Positions 16,760 through 24,985 of a stretch of DNA of 64,000 nt are shown one piece after another. Positions within the stretch are counted from its first letter, which is position 1. Each line of letters begins with the position of its first letter. A model generated the notes under the pieces. It did no database searches. It saw nothing but the letters and a program-made list of their open reading frames with translations, and was not told where the DNA came from. The DNA is from RBG-16-66-20 sp040752005. Lineage in GTDB: Bacteria; Pseudomonadota; Gammaproteobacteria; Burkholderiales; SG8-39. The stretch is taken from positions 1 to 64,000 of the forward strand of contig JBFMFX010000005.1 of the NCBI GenBank assembly GCA_040752005.1, in the 5' to 3' direction. The translations under genes and the position numbers were made by a program.

Positions 16760-17998
16760 CTACGCGGCGCGCGCCGCCGCGGCGAATCCAGGCGAGCGCC
16801 GCAGCAGGAAGGCGGCGATCGTCAGATTGACGAGGTTCCACGCGATGCCGTGCACGAACGCGGCGCGGTACGAGCCGGTGAGGTCGAACAGGACCCCGGT
16901 GAGCCAGCCGCCGAGCGCCATGCCGAGCAGCGTGAACATGAGCACGATGCCGACGTGGGCGCCCGCCTCGCGCGGCGGGAAGTATTCGCGCACGATGATG
17001 GCGTACGCGGGGACGATTCCGCCCTGAAACAGGCCGAAGAGCGCCGATACCACGTACAGCGACGCGAGCGAGTCGAAGGAAAGGAAAAGAACGAGCGCGA
17101 CGCCCTGCAGAAGCGAGCCGGCGAGCAGCGTCCTCAGGCCGCCGATGCGGTCGCAGATCCAGCCGGAGGCGAGCCGGCTCACGATGCCGGCGGCGAGCAT
17201 GATCGCGAGCATCTCCGCGCCGCGCGCGGCGGCATAGCCGAGGTCGGTGCAGTAGGCGACGATGTGCACCTGCGGCATGGACATCGCGACGCAGCAGCTG
17301 ACCGCCGCGATCGAGAGCAGCACGAGGAGCGTCGGGGCGCGCAGCCCGAGTGGCCGCGCGCCGCTCGCCGCGGCGGCGGCCGCGCCCGCGCCCGCGGCCG
17401 GAGCGAGCGCCGGCGGGCGCCGCCGCAGAGCGAGGGCAAGCGGGATTCCGGCCGCGAGGCAGAACGCGCCCACGCCGGTGAAGGTCGCGCGCCAGCCGGC
17501 GGCGTCGAAGAAGTGCTGCAGAATCGGCGGCCAGAGGGCGCCGGCGAGGTAGTTGCCGCTCGCGCAGATCGCGACCGCGATGCTGCGCCGGCGCGTGAAC
17601 CAGAGCGAGGTGTCGGCAACCAGCGGGGCGAACGTCGCCGACGTGCCGAGCAGGCCGATCAGCACGCCCTGCACCAGAGCGAACTGCCAGAGCGTCTGCG
17701 CCGCGCCGGCGGCGACGAATCCGATGCCGAGGCACGCGATGCCGGCGAGCACCGGAACCATCACGCCGAAGCGGTCGGCAAGGCGCCCCATCAGGATGCC
17801 GCCCAGACCGAAGCCGATCATCGTGAGCGCGTACGGAGCCGACGCCTCGCCGCGCGCGGCGCCGAACTCCGCCTGCACCGGCGGCAGCGCGACCGCGACC
17901 GCGTACATGCCCGAGCCGCCGATCGTCATCAGCGCGAGCGAGGCCGCAAGGCGCGCCCACGCGTAGGGCGATTCGTGCTGCTCGCGGACCGCCGGCAT
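16760..17998 (-). CDS. Major facilitator superfamily transporter
   Basis: The 412-residue protein has twelve predicted membrane helices in two six-helix halves and the MFS loop motif GRLADRFG after helix 2. The pattern (long N-terminal half with ASGNYLAGALWPPILQHFF) resembles the oxalate/formate or monocarboxylate antiporter-like group, so an organic anion is a plausible substrate, but it is unproven. A minus-strand TAGAAT (18010-18005) ends 6 bases before the ATG, suggesting a leaderless transcript. It is divergent from surE. Confidence 0.85.
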   Translation of the reverse strand: MPAVREQHESPYAWARLAASLALMTIGGSGMYAVAVALPPVQAEFGAARGEASAPYALTMIGFGLGGILMGRLADRFGVMVPVLAGIACLGIGFVAAGAAQTLWQFALVQGVLIGLLGTSATFAPLVADTSLWFTRRRSIAVAICASGNYLAGALWPPILQHFFDAAGWRATFTGVGAFCLAAGIPLALALRRRPPALAPAAGAGAAAAAASGARPLGLRAPTLLVLLSIAAVSCCVAMSMPQVHIVAYCTDLGYAAARGAEMLAIMLAAGIVSRLASGWICDRIGGLRTLLAGSLLQGVALVLFLSFDSLASLYVVSALFGLFQGGIVPAYAIIVREYFPPREAGAHVGIVLMFTLLGMALGGWLTGVLFDLTGSYRAAFVHGIAWNLVNLTIAAFLLRRSPGFAAAARAA

Positions 17999-18083
17999 CC
18001 CGGGATTCTAGCGGTCGGCTAGAATTTGCTGCCAGGCGCGATGGAACAAGGCGGCGCGCGGTTGCGTCGCGCCGCGCAAAAAA

Positions 18084-18827
18084 ATGCGGATTCTCCTGTC
18101 GAACGACGACGGCTATTTTTCCCCGGGCATCACGCTGCTCGCCGAGCGACTCGCGGCGGTGGGCGAAGTCACGGTGGTCGCGCCCGAACGCGACCGCTCG
18201 GGCGCGTCCAACTCGCTCACGCTCGATCGGCCGCTCACCGTGCGCCGGGCGGCGAACGGATTCTGGTTCGTCAACGGCACGCCGACCGATTGCGTGCACC
18301 TGGCAGTGACCGGCATGCTGGAGGCGCTGCCCGATCTCGTCGTCTCGGGGATCAACCTAGGGGCCAACATGGGCGACGACACCATCTATTCGGGCACGGT
18401 GGCCGCGGCGACCGAGGGATTTCTCCTCGGCCTGCCGTCGGTGGCGGTGTCGCTCGCGAGCAAGGCGGGCCGGCACCTGGAAACCGCGGCAACGGTGGCG
18501 CTGCGCCTGGTCGAGCGCCTGAAGCGCGAGCCGATCGGCCAGCCGGTGCTGCTCAACGTCAACGTGCCCGACGTGCCGGAAGCGGAACTGCGCGGCGAGG
18601 AGGTGACGCGCCTCGGGCGGCGCCACAAGGCCGAATCGGTGGTGCGCCTCACCACGCCCCGCGGCGAAACCGCGTACTGGATCGGGCCCGCGGGCGACGC
18701 CGAGGACGCCGGACCCGGCACCGATTTCCATGCCGTGGCGGCGAACCGCGTGTCGGTGACGCCGCTTCAGGTGGACCTCACGTTCCACGGACAGATCGAG
18801 CTGGTGCGCAGATGGATGGCGCGATGA
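18084..18827 (+). CDS. surE: 5'/3'-nucleotidase SurE
   Basis: The 247-residue protein begins MRILLSNDDGYFSPG, containing the metal-binding DD pair at residues 8-9, and has SGINLGANMGDDTIYSGTVAAATEG in the usual place. SurE is a cytoplasmic metal-dependent nucleotidase/exopolyphosphatase. A TAGAAT -10 (18020-18025) lies about 60 bases upstream. The stop overlaps the pcm start as ATGA. Confidence 0.96.
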   Translation: MRILLSNDDGYFSPGITLLAERLAAVGEVTVVAPERDRSGASNSLTLDRPLTVRRAANGFWFVNGTPTDCVHLAVTGMLEALPDLVVSGINLGANMGDDTIYSGTVAAATEGFLLGLPSVAVSLASKAGRHLETAATVALRLVERLKREPIGQPVLLNVNVPDVPEAELRGEEVTRLGRRHKAESVVRLTTPRGETAYWIGPAGDAEDAGPGTDFHAVAANRVSVTPLQVDLTFHGQIELVRRWMAR

Positions 18828-19501
18828 GCGCGGCGGCCGGCGCGCGCAGGCTGCAGGGCATCGGTCTGACTTCGGAGCGCACGCGCGCGCGCATGGTCGA
18901 GCGACTGCGCGCCGAAGGCATCGGCGATCGCCGCGTGCTCGCGGCGATGGAGGCGGTGCCGCGACACGTCTTCGTGGACGAGGCGCTCGCGCACCGCGCC
19001 TACGAGGACACGGCGCTGCCGATCGGCGCCGGCCAGTTCATTTCGCGGCCTTACGCGGTCGCGCGCATGATCGAGCTGCTCATCGCCGGCCGGGAGGCGG
19101 GGCGCGTGCTGGAGGTCGGCACCGGCTGCGGCTATCAGGCGGCGGTGCTCGCGCAGCTCGCCGCCGAGGTGTATTCGATCGAACGCATCCGGGAACTGGC
19201 CGAGCGCGCGCGGGCGAACCTGCGCCCGCTGCGGTTGGCGAACCTACGCCTGGTGCACGGCGACGGCACCGCCGGCCTGTCCGCGGCAGCGCCGTTCGAC
19301 TCGATCCTGGTGGCGGCGGCGGCACCCCGCCCGCCGCAGGCGCTTCTCGCGCAGCTCGCTCCCGGCGGCCGCATGGTGCTGCCGCTTGCGGCCGGCCGCG
19401 GGGTGCAGCGGCTGTCGCTGATCGAGCGCAGGCGCAGCGGCTTCGTCGAGACGGCGCTCGACCCGGTACGGTTCGTGCCGCTCAGGCCGGGCAAGCGATG
19501 A
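18824..19501 (+). CDS. pcm: Protein-L-isoaspartate O-methyltransferase
   Basis: The 225-residue enzyme has the SAM-binding motif VLEVGTGCGYQAAVLAQL and the PCMT features ALPIGAGQFISRPYAVARM and DGTAGL. It methylates isoaspartyl residues in damaged proteins. ATG 18824 overlaps the surE stop; an in-frame ATG at 18812 would add four residues. The stop again overlaps nlpD as ATGA. Confidence 0.95.
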   Translation: MSAAAGARRLQGIGLTSERTRARMVERLRAEGIGDRRVLAAMEAVPRHVFVDEALAHRAYEDTALPIGAGQFISRPYAVARMIELLIAGREAGRVLEVGTGCGYQAAVLAQLAAEVYSIERIRELAERARANLRPLRLANLRLVHGDGTAGLSAAAPFDSILVAAAAPRPPQALLAQLAPGGRMVLPLAAGRGVQRLSLIERRRSGFVETALDPVRFVPLRPGKR

Positions 19502-20442
19502 GCGCGCGCACCGCTTTCGCCGCCCTCGTCGTGCTCGCCCTCGCCGGTTGCGCGGCGCGCACGCCGGCGCCGGTGCAGGAGCGACGCCCGCCGCCCGTGG
19601 CGAAGCCCGCCGCCGCCCAGCCCGCGCCGGCCGCGCCGCAGCCGGCACCGGCCGCCCGCACTTATGTTGTCAAGCGCGGCGACACGCTCTACAGCATTGC
19701 GCTGGAGCACGGCGTGGACTACCGCGAGCTTGCGCAGTGGAATGCGCTGGACGATCCGTCGAGAATCCGCGTCGGGCAGGTGCTGCGCGTCGCACCGCCG
19801 GAGGAACGCCCGGCCGTGCAGGTGGGAAGCGTGCGTTCGACCGGGCCGATCGAGGCGCGGCCGCTGGAACCGGCCGCGCCGGCGGCCGGCGAGGGCTCGG
19901 TGCGCACCTCGCCCAAGGCGCTGCGGCTGCCGTACTCGGAACAGAACGTTGCGCTGCTCCGGCGCGCGGACGAGGCTGCCGCGAAAAGCACTCCGCCTGC
20001 GGTCGCGGCGGTCAAGCCCGAGGCGCAAAAGCCGGAACCGCAAAAACCGGAGGCGGCGCGGCCCGCGCAGGAAGGCATCGAGTTCGTCTGGCCGGCCAAG
20101 GGCGCCGTGATCGCCGGATTCGCCGAGCCGCGGGTGAAAGGCATAGACATCGGCGGGCGCCTCGGCGACCCGGTGGTCGCTGCCGCGCCGGGCAAGGTGA
20201 TCTATGTCGGCTCGGGAATTCCGGGTCTCGGCAAGTTCGTCGTCATCAAGCACAACGACGAGTACTCGACCGTGTACGCGCACGCCCGCGAGGTGCTGGT
20301 GAAGATGGACCAGACGGTCGCGCGCGGCCAGAGGATCGCCGAGATGGGCGACACCGACGCCGACCGGCCGAAACTGCACTTCCAGATCCGGCGCCTAGGC
20401 AAGCCGCTCGATCCGCTCACGCTGCTGCCGCCGCCGGGTTAG
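19498..20442 (+). CDS. nlpD: NlpD-type lipoprotein with LysM and degenerate LytM (M23) domains
   Basis: The 314-residue lipoprotein has lipobox LAGC at about 15-18, a proline/alanine-rich linker, one LysM peptidoglycan-binding domain (YVVKRGDTLYSIALEHGVDY, about 60-103) and a C-terminal LytM domain (about 205-305). The first zinc histidine is replaced (KGIDIGGRLGD), as in NlpD and EnvC, so it should activate amidases at the septum rather than cut peptidoglycan itself. It is coupled to pcm. rpoS, its usual follower, is absent; mltB converges on it with overlapping stop codons. Confidence 0.93.
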   Translation: MSARTAFAALVVLALAGCAARTPAPVQERRPPPVAKPAAAQPAPAAPQPAPAARTYVVKRGDTLYSIALEHGVDYRELAQWNALDDPSRIRVGQVLRVAPPEERPAVQVGSVRSTGPIEARPLEPAAPAAGEGSVRTSPKALRLPYSEQNVALLRRADEAAAKSTPPAVAAVKPEAQKPEPQKPEAARPAQEGIEFVWPAKGAVIAGFAEPRVKGIDIGGRLGDPVVAAAPGKVIYVGSGIPGLGKFVVIKHNDEYSTVYAHAREVLVKMDQTVARGQRIAEMGDTDADRPKLHFQIRRLGKPLDPLTLLPPPG

Positions 20443-21446
20443 CGCGTGGCCCTGCGCGCGCGCAGCTCGCGCGCGAGGTCCTGTACCGCCGCGGCGTAGA
20501 AGCTGGAGCGGTTGTAGCGGGTCAGCACATGAAAATTCGCCAGCCCCAGGCGATACTCGGTCGGCGCACCAGGCGTGGCGAGCTCGATCAGCGCGACCGT
20601 GGTGTCCACCGGCAGGCTCGCGCGCGTCTCGACGCCGTGCGCGCGCAGCTCGCCAAGGGCGAACTTCGGCTCGACGCCCGCGGCGAGCATCGCGCGGTGC
20701 GCCTCGCCGGTCACATGCGCGGGCAGCGCGACCGGCTCGCCGCGCCGCCAGCCGTGAGCGCGCAGGAAGTTGGCGACGCTGCCGACGGCGTCGGCGGCGC
20801 TCGCGCGCAGATCGGCCGCGCCGTCGCCGTCGAAGTCCACCGCCCAGCGCCGGTAGCTCCCGGGCATGAATTGCGGAATGCCGATCGCTCCGGCGTAGGA
20901 GCCGAGCACACTGAAGACGTCGAGCTCGCGCTCGCGCGCAAAGAGCAGGAACTGCTCCAGCTCGGAGCGGAAGAAGTCCGCGCGCGGCGGATAGTCGAAG
21001 GCGAGCGTGGCGAGCGCGTCGATCACGCGGAACGCGCCGGCGTTGCGGCCGTACACCGTCTCGATGCCGAGGATGGCGACGATGATCTCCTCCGGTACGC
21101 CGTGCTGCGCGGCGGCGCGCGCAAGCGCCGCCTCGTGCCGGCGCCAGAACTCGACGCCCTCGGCGATGCGGGCGTCGTTGACGAAGCGCTCGCGGTAGGC
21201 GCGCCAGGAGCGCTCGCGCGCCTCGCGCGGCGGCGCGATCGCCTTGAGCACCTGCTCGAGGCGCCGGGCGCGGGCGAACAGAAACTCCAATTCGGACGCG
21301 ACGAAGGCGTGCCGCTCGACCATCTCGCGGATGAACGCGCGCACTTCGGGCCGGGCGGCGAAGGAGCCCTCGCCCGGCTGCGCGGCCGCAGCCGACGCGA
21401 GCAGCGCCGCGATCGCGAGCGCGGCGCAGGACCCGAGGCGTCGCAT
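20439..21446 (-). CDS. mltB: Membrane-bound lytic murein transglycosylase B
   Basis: The 335-residue precursor has a signal peptide ending at ASAAAAQ and an MltB catalytic domain with the glutamate in GIETVYGRNAGAF, the segment SYAGAIGIPQFMPGSYRRWAVD and the Ca-loop-like DFDGDGAADL. It cleaves glycan strands in the periplasm. No lipobox cysteine is visible, so it is probably soluble or held by other means. It ends the operon proS-SLT-DUF58-tgpA-mltB and starts 5 bases after tgpA. Confidence 0.93.
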   Translation of the reverse strand: MRRLGSCAALAIAALLASAAAAQPGEGSFAARPEVRAFIREMVERHAFVASELEFLFARARRLEQVLKAIAPPREARERSWRAYRERFVNDARIAEGVEFWRRHEAALARAAAQHGVPEEIIVAILGIETVYGRNAGAFRVIDALATLAFDYPPRADFFRSELEQFLLFARERELDVFSVLGSYAGAIGIPQFMPGSYRRWAVDFDGDGAADLRASAADAVGSVANFLRAHGWRRGEPVALPAHVTGEAHRAMLAAGVEPKFALGELRAHGVETRASLPVDTTVALIELATPGAPTEYRLGLANFHVLTRYNRSSFYAAAVQDLARELRARRATR

Positions 21447-21451
21447 TGCGC

Positions 21452-23446
21452 TCAGGCGGGCCGGAACGCGCCGACGCGGCGGCGCAGCTCCGCAACCTGC
21501 TCGGGCGGGGCCCCGGCGCCGTAGCGCAGTGCGATGTAGAGCGCCGCGATGGCGCGGATCGGCTCGGCCGCGTCCGGCAGCGCCGCGGCGCTGCGCTCGG
21601 CGTAGTCGCGCGGCCCCTCATGCGGCGCGCGGGCGAGCCCCCTGCGCGCGAGCTTGCGGCAGAAGGCGAGCCAGGCGCGCGCGACCGGGTCCGGCCGCGC
21701 GTAAGTGCGCAGCGACCAGGCGGCGAGCGCGACGATCATCGCCCCGAGGAAGACGGCGAGCGCCGCGCCGAGACTGCGCCAGTCCGGCTGCGGCATGCCG
21801 AGGGAAGCGAGCAACTCGCGCTGGCGCTCGGGGTTGTAGCCGAGCACCCACAGGTTCCACTGGTGGGTGAGCGCCTCCCAGTTGTAGCGGATCGAGCGCA
21901 GCCACGCGAGCTCGGGCCGCAGCAGCAGCGGCAGCTCGCTGGTCGCGCGCACCGCGCGCGACAACCCGTTCTCGAGCCGCCCCGGCGCCGCCAGCGCGGT
22001 CGGATCGAGGCGCGTCCAGCCGCGTCCGGCGAGGAAGACCTCGATCCAGGCGTGCGCGTCCGACTGCCGGATGGTGAGCTTGCCGTCCACCGGGTTGCGG
22101 TCGCCGCCCTGATAGCCCGTCACGACGCGCGCCGGCACGCCCGCCGCGCGCATCAGGAACGCGAATGCGGAGGCGAAGTGCTCGCAGAAGCCGGCGCGGG
22201 TGCCGAACAGGAATTCGTCCACCGAGTGCTCGCCGAGCGGCGGCGGCTCCAGCGTGTAGACGAGCTGCGCGCCGCGGAAGAACTCGATCGCGCGCTCGAC
22301 GATGTCGGCGTCGCTCGCCGCCGCGGCGCGCCAGGATCGGGCGAGCGCCACCGCGCGCGGATTGAACCCCTCGGGCAGGCGCAGCGCGCGGCGCAACTGC
22401 CAGGGTTCGGCGCGCGGCTCGGCGCGCGGCTCGGTGAGCGACACCATGTCGTAGCGCAGGCGGGTGCGTACCGGCGCGATCGCCAGCAGCTGCCCGTCGT
22501 CGAGCAGGCGCGCGCGCTCCGGCACCTGCGCCGCCGTCTCGATCGCGAACAGCCAGTGCCGGTTGTGCGGTTCGAGGATCACCGTGTAGGCGTGGCGGTC
22601 CGGCGCCCGCGGATCGTCGCGCGGCTCGCCGCGGCGCGCGATGTCCGCAGCGCCGGCACGCCAGGTGCGGCCGTCGAAGTCCCACAGTACCGGTCCGCGC
22701 CAGTAAAGCGCGCGCCGAGGAGGCATTTCGCCGCGGAAGTCCACGCGGAACGCGATGGCGTCGGACTGGATGAGCTGCGAGAGGCTTCCGGGCGACATCG
22801 TGTCCGAAAGTCCGGTCATGCCGGTGTAGGCGTCCTGCGGCAGGCCCCAGAGCGGCCCCTGCACCCGGGGAAAAAGCAGGAAGAGCACGAGCGCCGCCGG
22901 CGCCGCCTGCGCGAGCAGTACGCCGGCGGTGCGCGCGTTCGCCGCGGGCTCGCGCCGCGGCGCGGCGAAACCGACGAGCGCGACGGCGGTGAGGGCGAGC
23001 GCGGCGAGCATCGCCAGCGCTGTCGGGATGGACTGCGAATACAGGAACTGGGTGATGACGAGGAACCAGACGAGGAAGACCGTCGCCGCCGCGTCGCGCT
23101 GATTGCGCGTCTCCAGGAGCTTCAGTCCCGAGAACAGCAGCAGCATCGCGATGCCGGGGGTGCGGCCGAAGATCGCGCGGTATTGCAGCCACACGCCGGC
23201 GAGCCCGGCGAGCGCGAGCGCGAACAGCATCCAGCGCGCGGGCGCGAGCGCCGGTCGCGCAAGCGCCGCCCAGCGCCAGCCGTAGAGCGCGAGCGTGAGC
23301 AGCGCAAGCCACCCGGGCGCGCGCAGCGCGTGCGGCGCGGCGACGAGCGCGAGCGCCACGGTGAGCAGCGCGAGATCCCGTGCGCCGACCGCCCGGCCTT
23401 CGGGCGCGAACGGATGCGCGAGCGCCGCGGCGCGCGGCTCGCTCAC
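21452..23446 (-). CDS. TgpA-like membrane transglutaminase (DUF3488/transglutaminase domain)
   Basis: The 664-residue protein has about six N-terminal membrane helices (DUF3488), a periplasmic transglutaminase-like domain and a further helix near residue 550 followed by a C-terminal cytoplasmic tail (DUF4129-like). The catalytic triad is visible: Cys in TRAGFCEHFASAF, His in SDAHAWIEVF and Asp in TRLDPTA. TgpA of Pseudomonas is an essential periplasmic transglutaminase of unknown substrate. Start GTG 23444-23446 overlaps the DUF58 stop as GTGA. Confidence 0.9.
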   Translation of the reverse strand: MSEPRAAALAHPFAPEGRAVGARDLALLTVALALVAAPHALRAPGWLALLTLALYGWRWAALARPALAPARWMLFALALAGLAGVWLQYRAIFGRTPGIAMLLLFSGLKLLETRNQRDAAATVFLVWFLVITQFLYSQSIPTALAMLAALALTAVALVGFAAPRREPAANARTAGVLLAQAAPAALVLFLLFPRVQGPLWGLPQDAYTGMTGLSDTMSPGSLSQLIQSDAIAFRVDFRGEMPPRRALYWRGPVLWDFDGRTWRAGAADIARRGEPRDDPRAPDRHAYTVILEPHNRHWLFAIETAAQVPERARLLDDGQLLAIAPVRTRLRYDMVSLTEPRAEPRAEPWQLRRALRLPEGFNPRAVALARSWRAAAASDADIVERAIEFFRGAQLVYTLEPPPLGEHSVDEFLFGTRAGFCEHFASAFAFLMRAAGVPARVVTGYQGGDRNPVDGKLTIRQSDAHAWIEVFLAGRGWTRLDPTALAAPGRLENGLSRAVRATSELPLLLRPELAWLRSIRYNWEALTHQWNLWVLGYNPERQRELLASLGMPQPDWRSLGAALAVFLGAMIVALAAWSLRTYARPDPVARAWLAFCRKLARRGLARAPHEGPRDYAERSAAALPDAAEPIRAIAALYIALRYGAGAPPEQVAELRRRVGAFRPA

Positions 23447-24408
23447 GGCGCCCCGCTCCAGAGCGCGAGCGCCTTCAGGCACTCGGCGCGGTGCGCCGCT
23501 CCCCGGCCAGGCGCGATCTCGACGCCCGGGGCGCGCAAAGCGTAGCGCAGGCCCTCGCGCTCGGCGGCGATCACCCAGCCCGCGAGGCGCGACAGCCGCT
23601 CCTCGACCCCGGCGGCGGCGGGCAGCAACGCCCAGTCGAGCGTCAGCTCGGCGGCCGCCTCGCCGCTGAACTGCTTGGTGAGCAGCTCATCGGTGCGCGC
23701 GAGCACCTTCCAGGCGACATGGCGCGGCGAGTCGCTGCGCTGGAACGCGCGCAGGCCGGAGTAGTCGTCGGTGCCCGGGGCGCGCGCGCGCGCCGCGCCT
23801 GCCGTCGCCTGCGCGCTCCAGGGCGGCAGCGGCCCGTACAGCGGGCGCGGATAAACGAGGCAGCGCGCCTCGGGCTCGACGTAGCTCCAGGCGCGGAACA
23901 GGCCGAGCGGAAAGCGCGTCTCGAGCAGGAAGCGGCCGTAGTCGAGCCAGCCGCGGCGTTCGGTTGGCACCGCGAGCACCGCCTCCGCGGTCCCGCCCGC
24001 CGGCAGATCGGCGAGGCATTGCGCTCCCGAGGCGAGATGGCGCACCAGGATCTGCGGCCGGTCGTAGGGTGCTCGGCTCGCGAGCACCAGTCGCAGGCGC
24101 ACCGCCTCGCCGGCGAACACCGGCTCGGCGCGCGCGGCGCGCACGCCGAGCTGCGCCAGGTTGCGCGCGGTGTGCACCATGCCGGCCAGGCCGAGTCCGG
24201 CGAGAAAGAAGGTGAGCGCGAAGCCGAGCGCGAGCGCGTAGTTGATCGAGCCGACGAGCAGAATCGCGAGCGCGCCGCCGAAGAGCAGCCCGAGGCGCGT
24301 CGGCAGGATGTACACGCGGCGGTGCCGCAGCACGATCTCGCCCCGCTCGGGCGGCGCAAAGCCGTAAAGCCAGTTGCGCAGCGCGATGCGCTCAGCTCGT
24401 GGCGCCAT
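23443..24408 (-). CDS. DUF58 domain-containing protein
   Basis: The 321-residue protein has two adjacent N-terminal membrane helices (about 33-75) and the DUF58 region with the motif DDYSGLRAFQRSDSPRHVAWK. DUF58 proteins are von Willebrand-A-like partners that normally work with a MoxR AAA+ ATPase and a TgpA-like protein. TgpA follows directly, but no MoxR gene is next to it. The start overlaps the preceding transglycosylase gene by 17 bases. Confidence 0.9.
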   Translation of the reverse strand: MAPRAERIALRNWLYGFAPPERGEIVLRHRRVYILPTRLGLLFGGALAILLVGSINYALALGFALTFFLAGLGLAGMVHTARNLAQLGVRAARAEPVFAGEAVRLRLVLASRAPYDRPQILVRHLASGAQCLADLPAGGTAEAVLAVPTERRGWLDYGRFLLETRFPLGLFRAWSYVEPEARCLVYPRPLYGPLPPWSAQATAGAARARAPGTDDYSGLRAFQRSDSPRHVAWKVLARTDELLTKQFSGEAAAELTLDWALLPAAAGVEERLSRLAGWVIAAEREGLRYALRAPGVEIAPGRGAAHRAECLKALALWSGAP

Positions 24409-24985
24409 CGTATTTCCAGCGGCTGCGCCAGTGCGCGACCACGGTGCTCGGGTACTGCGCCTCGCCCAGGCTGCCGTTGTAGCGACCGAGCGCCCGGTAC
24501 AGGTCGCCGTTCTCCATGTCCAGATAGTGGCGCAGGATCACGCAGCCGTACTTGATGTTGGTGCGCAGGCGAAAGAGGTTGTGCTCCGGCCTGCCGATCA
24601 GCTTCACCCAGAACGGCATCACCTGCATGTAGCCGCGCGCGCCGGCCGCGGACACCGCGTACTTGCGAAAGCCGCTCTCGACCTCGATCACCGCGAGCAC
24701 GAGCTGCGGGTCGAGCCCGGCGCGCACCGCCTCGTACTGCACCGTCTTCAGCAGCTCCACCCGCGTCCTGCGGTCGGGGATACGCTCGCGCAGACGCCGC
24801 GACATCTCGTGGATCCACCGGTGCGCGTCCTCGGCGCGGGAAAAGTTGAACACCGCCGGTGCCTGATCGGCGACCGCGGCCGACATGCGCGCCGCGACCG
24901 ACGCCGCGAGCGGTTCGTATTTCTGCGCCCCGGCGAGCGCGCACACGGGCGCAAGCAGTCCGGCGAGCGCGACGAGTCCTCTCAC
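24392..24985 (-). CDS. Lytic transglycosylase (SLT domain)
   Basis: The 197-residue precursor starts with a signal peptide (VRGLVALAGLLAPVCALAGA) and has an SLT goose-lysozyme-like domain with catalytic Glu in VIEVESGF, then AAGARGYMQVMPFW and a terminal ALGRYNGS. It degrades murein in the periplasm. Start GTG 24983-24985 overlaps the proS stop as GTGA; the very long frame covering this and the proS region is a shadow. It is smaller than MltC/Slt70, a stand-alone catalytic domain. Confidence 0.9.
   Translation of the reverse strand: MRGLVALAGLLAPVCALAGAQKYEPLAASVAARMSAAVADQAPAVFNFSRAEDAHRWIHEMSRRLRERIPDRRTRVELLKTVQYEAVRAGLDPQLVLAVIEVESGFRKYAVSAAGARGYMQVMPFWVKLIGRPEHNLFRLRTNIKYGCVILRHYLDMENGDLYRALGRYNGSLGEAQYPSTVVAHWRSRWKYDGATS

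Noticed and set aside
19498..20442. Active M23 endopeptidase
   Set aside because: The first zinc histidine is replaced (KGIDI), as in NlpD-type amidase activators, so loss of catalysis is normal for the family and not a sign of decay.
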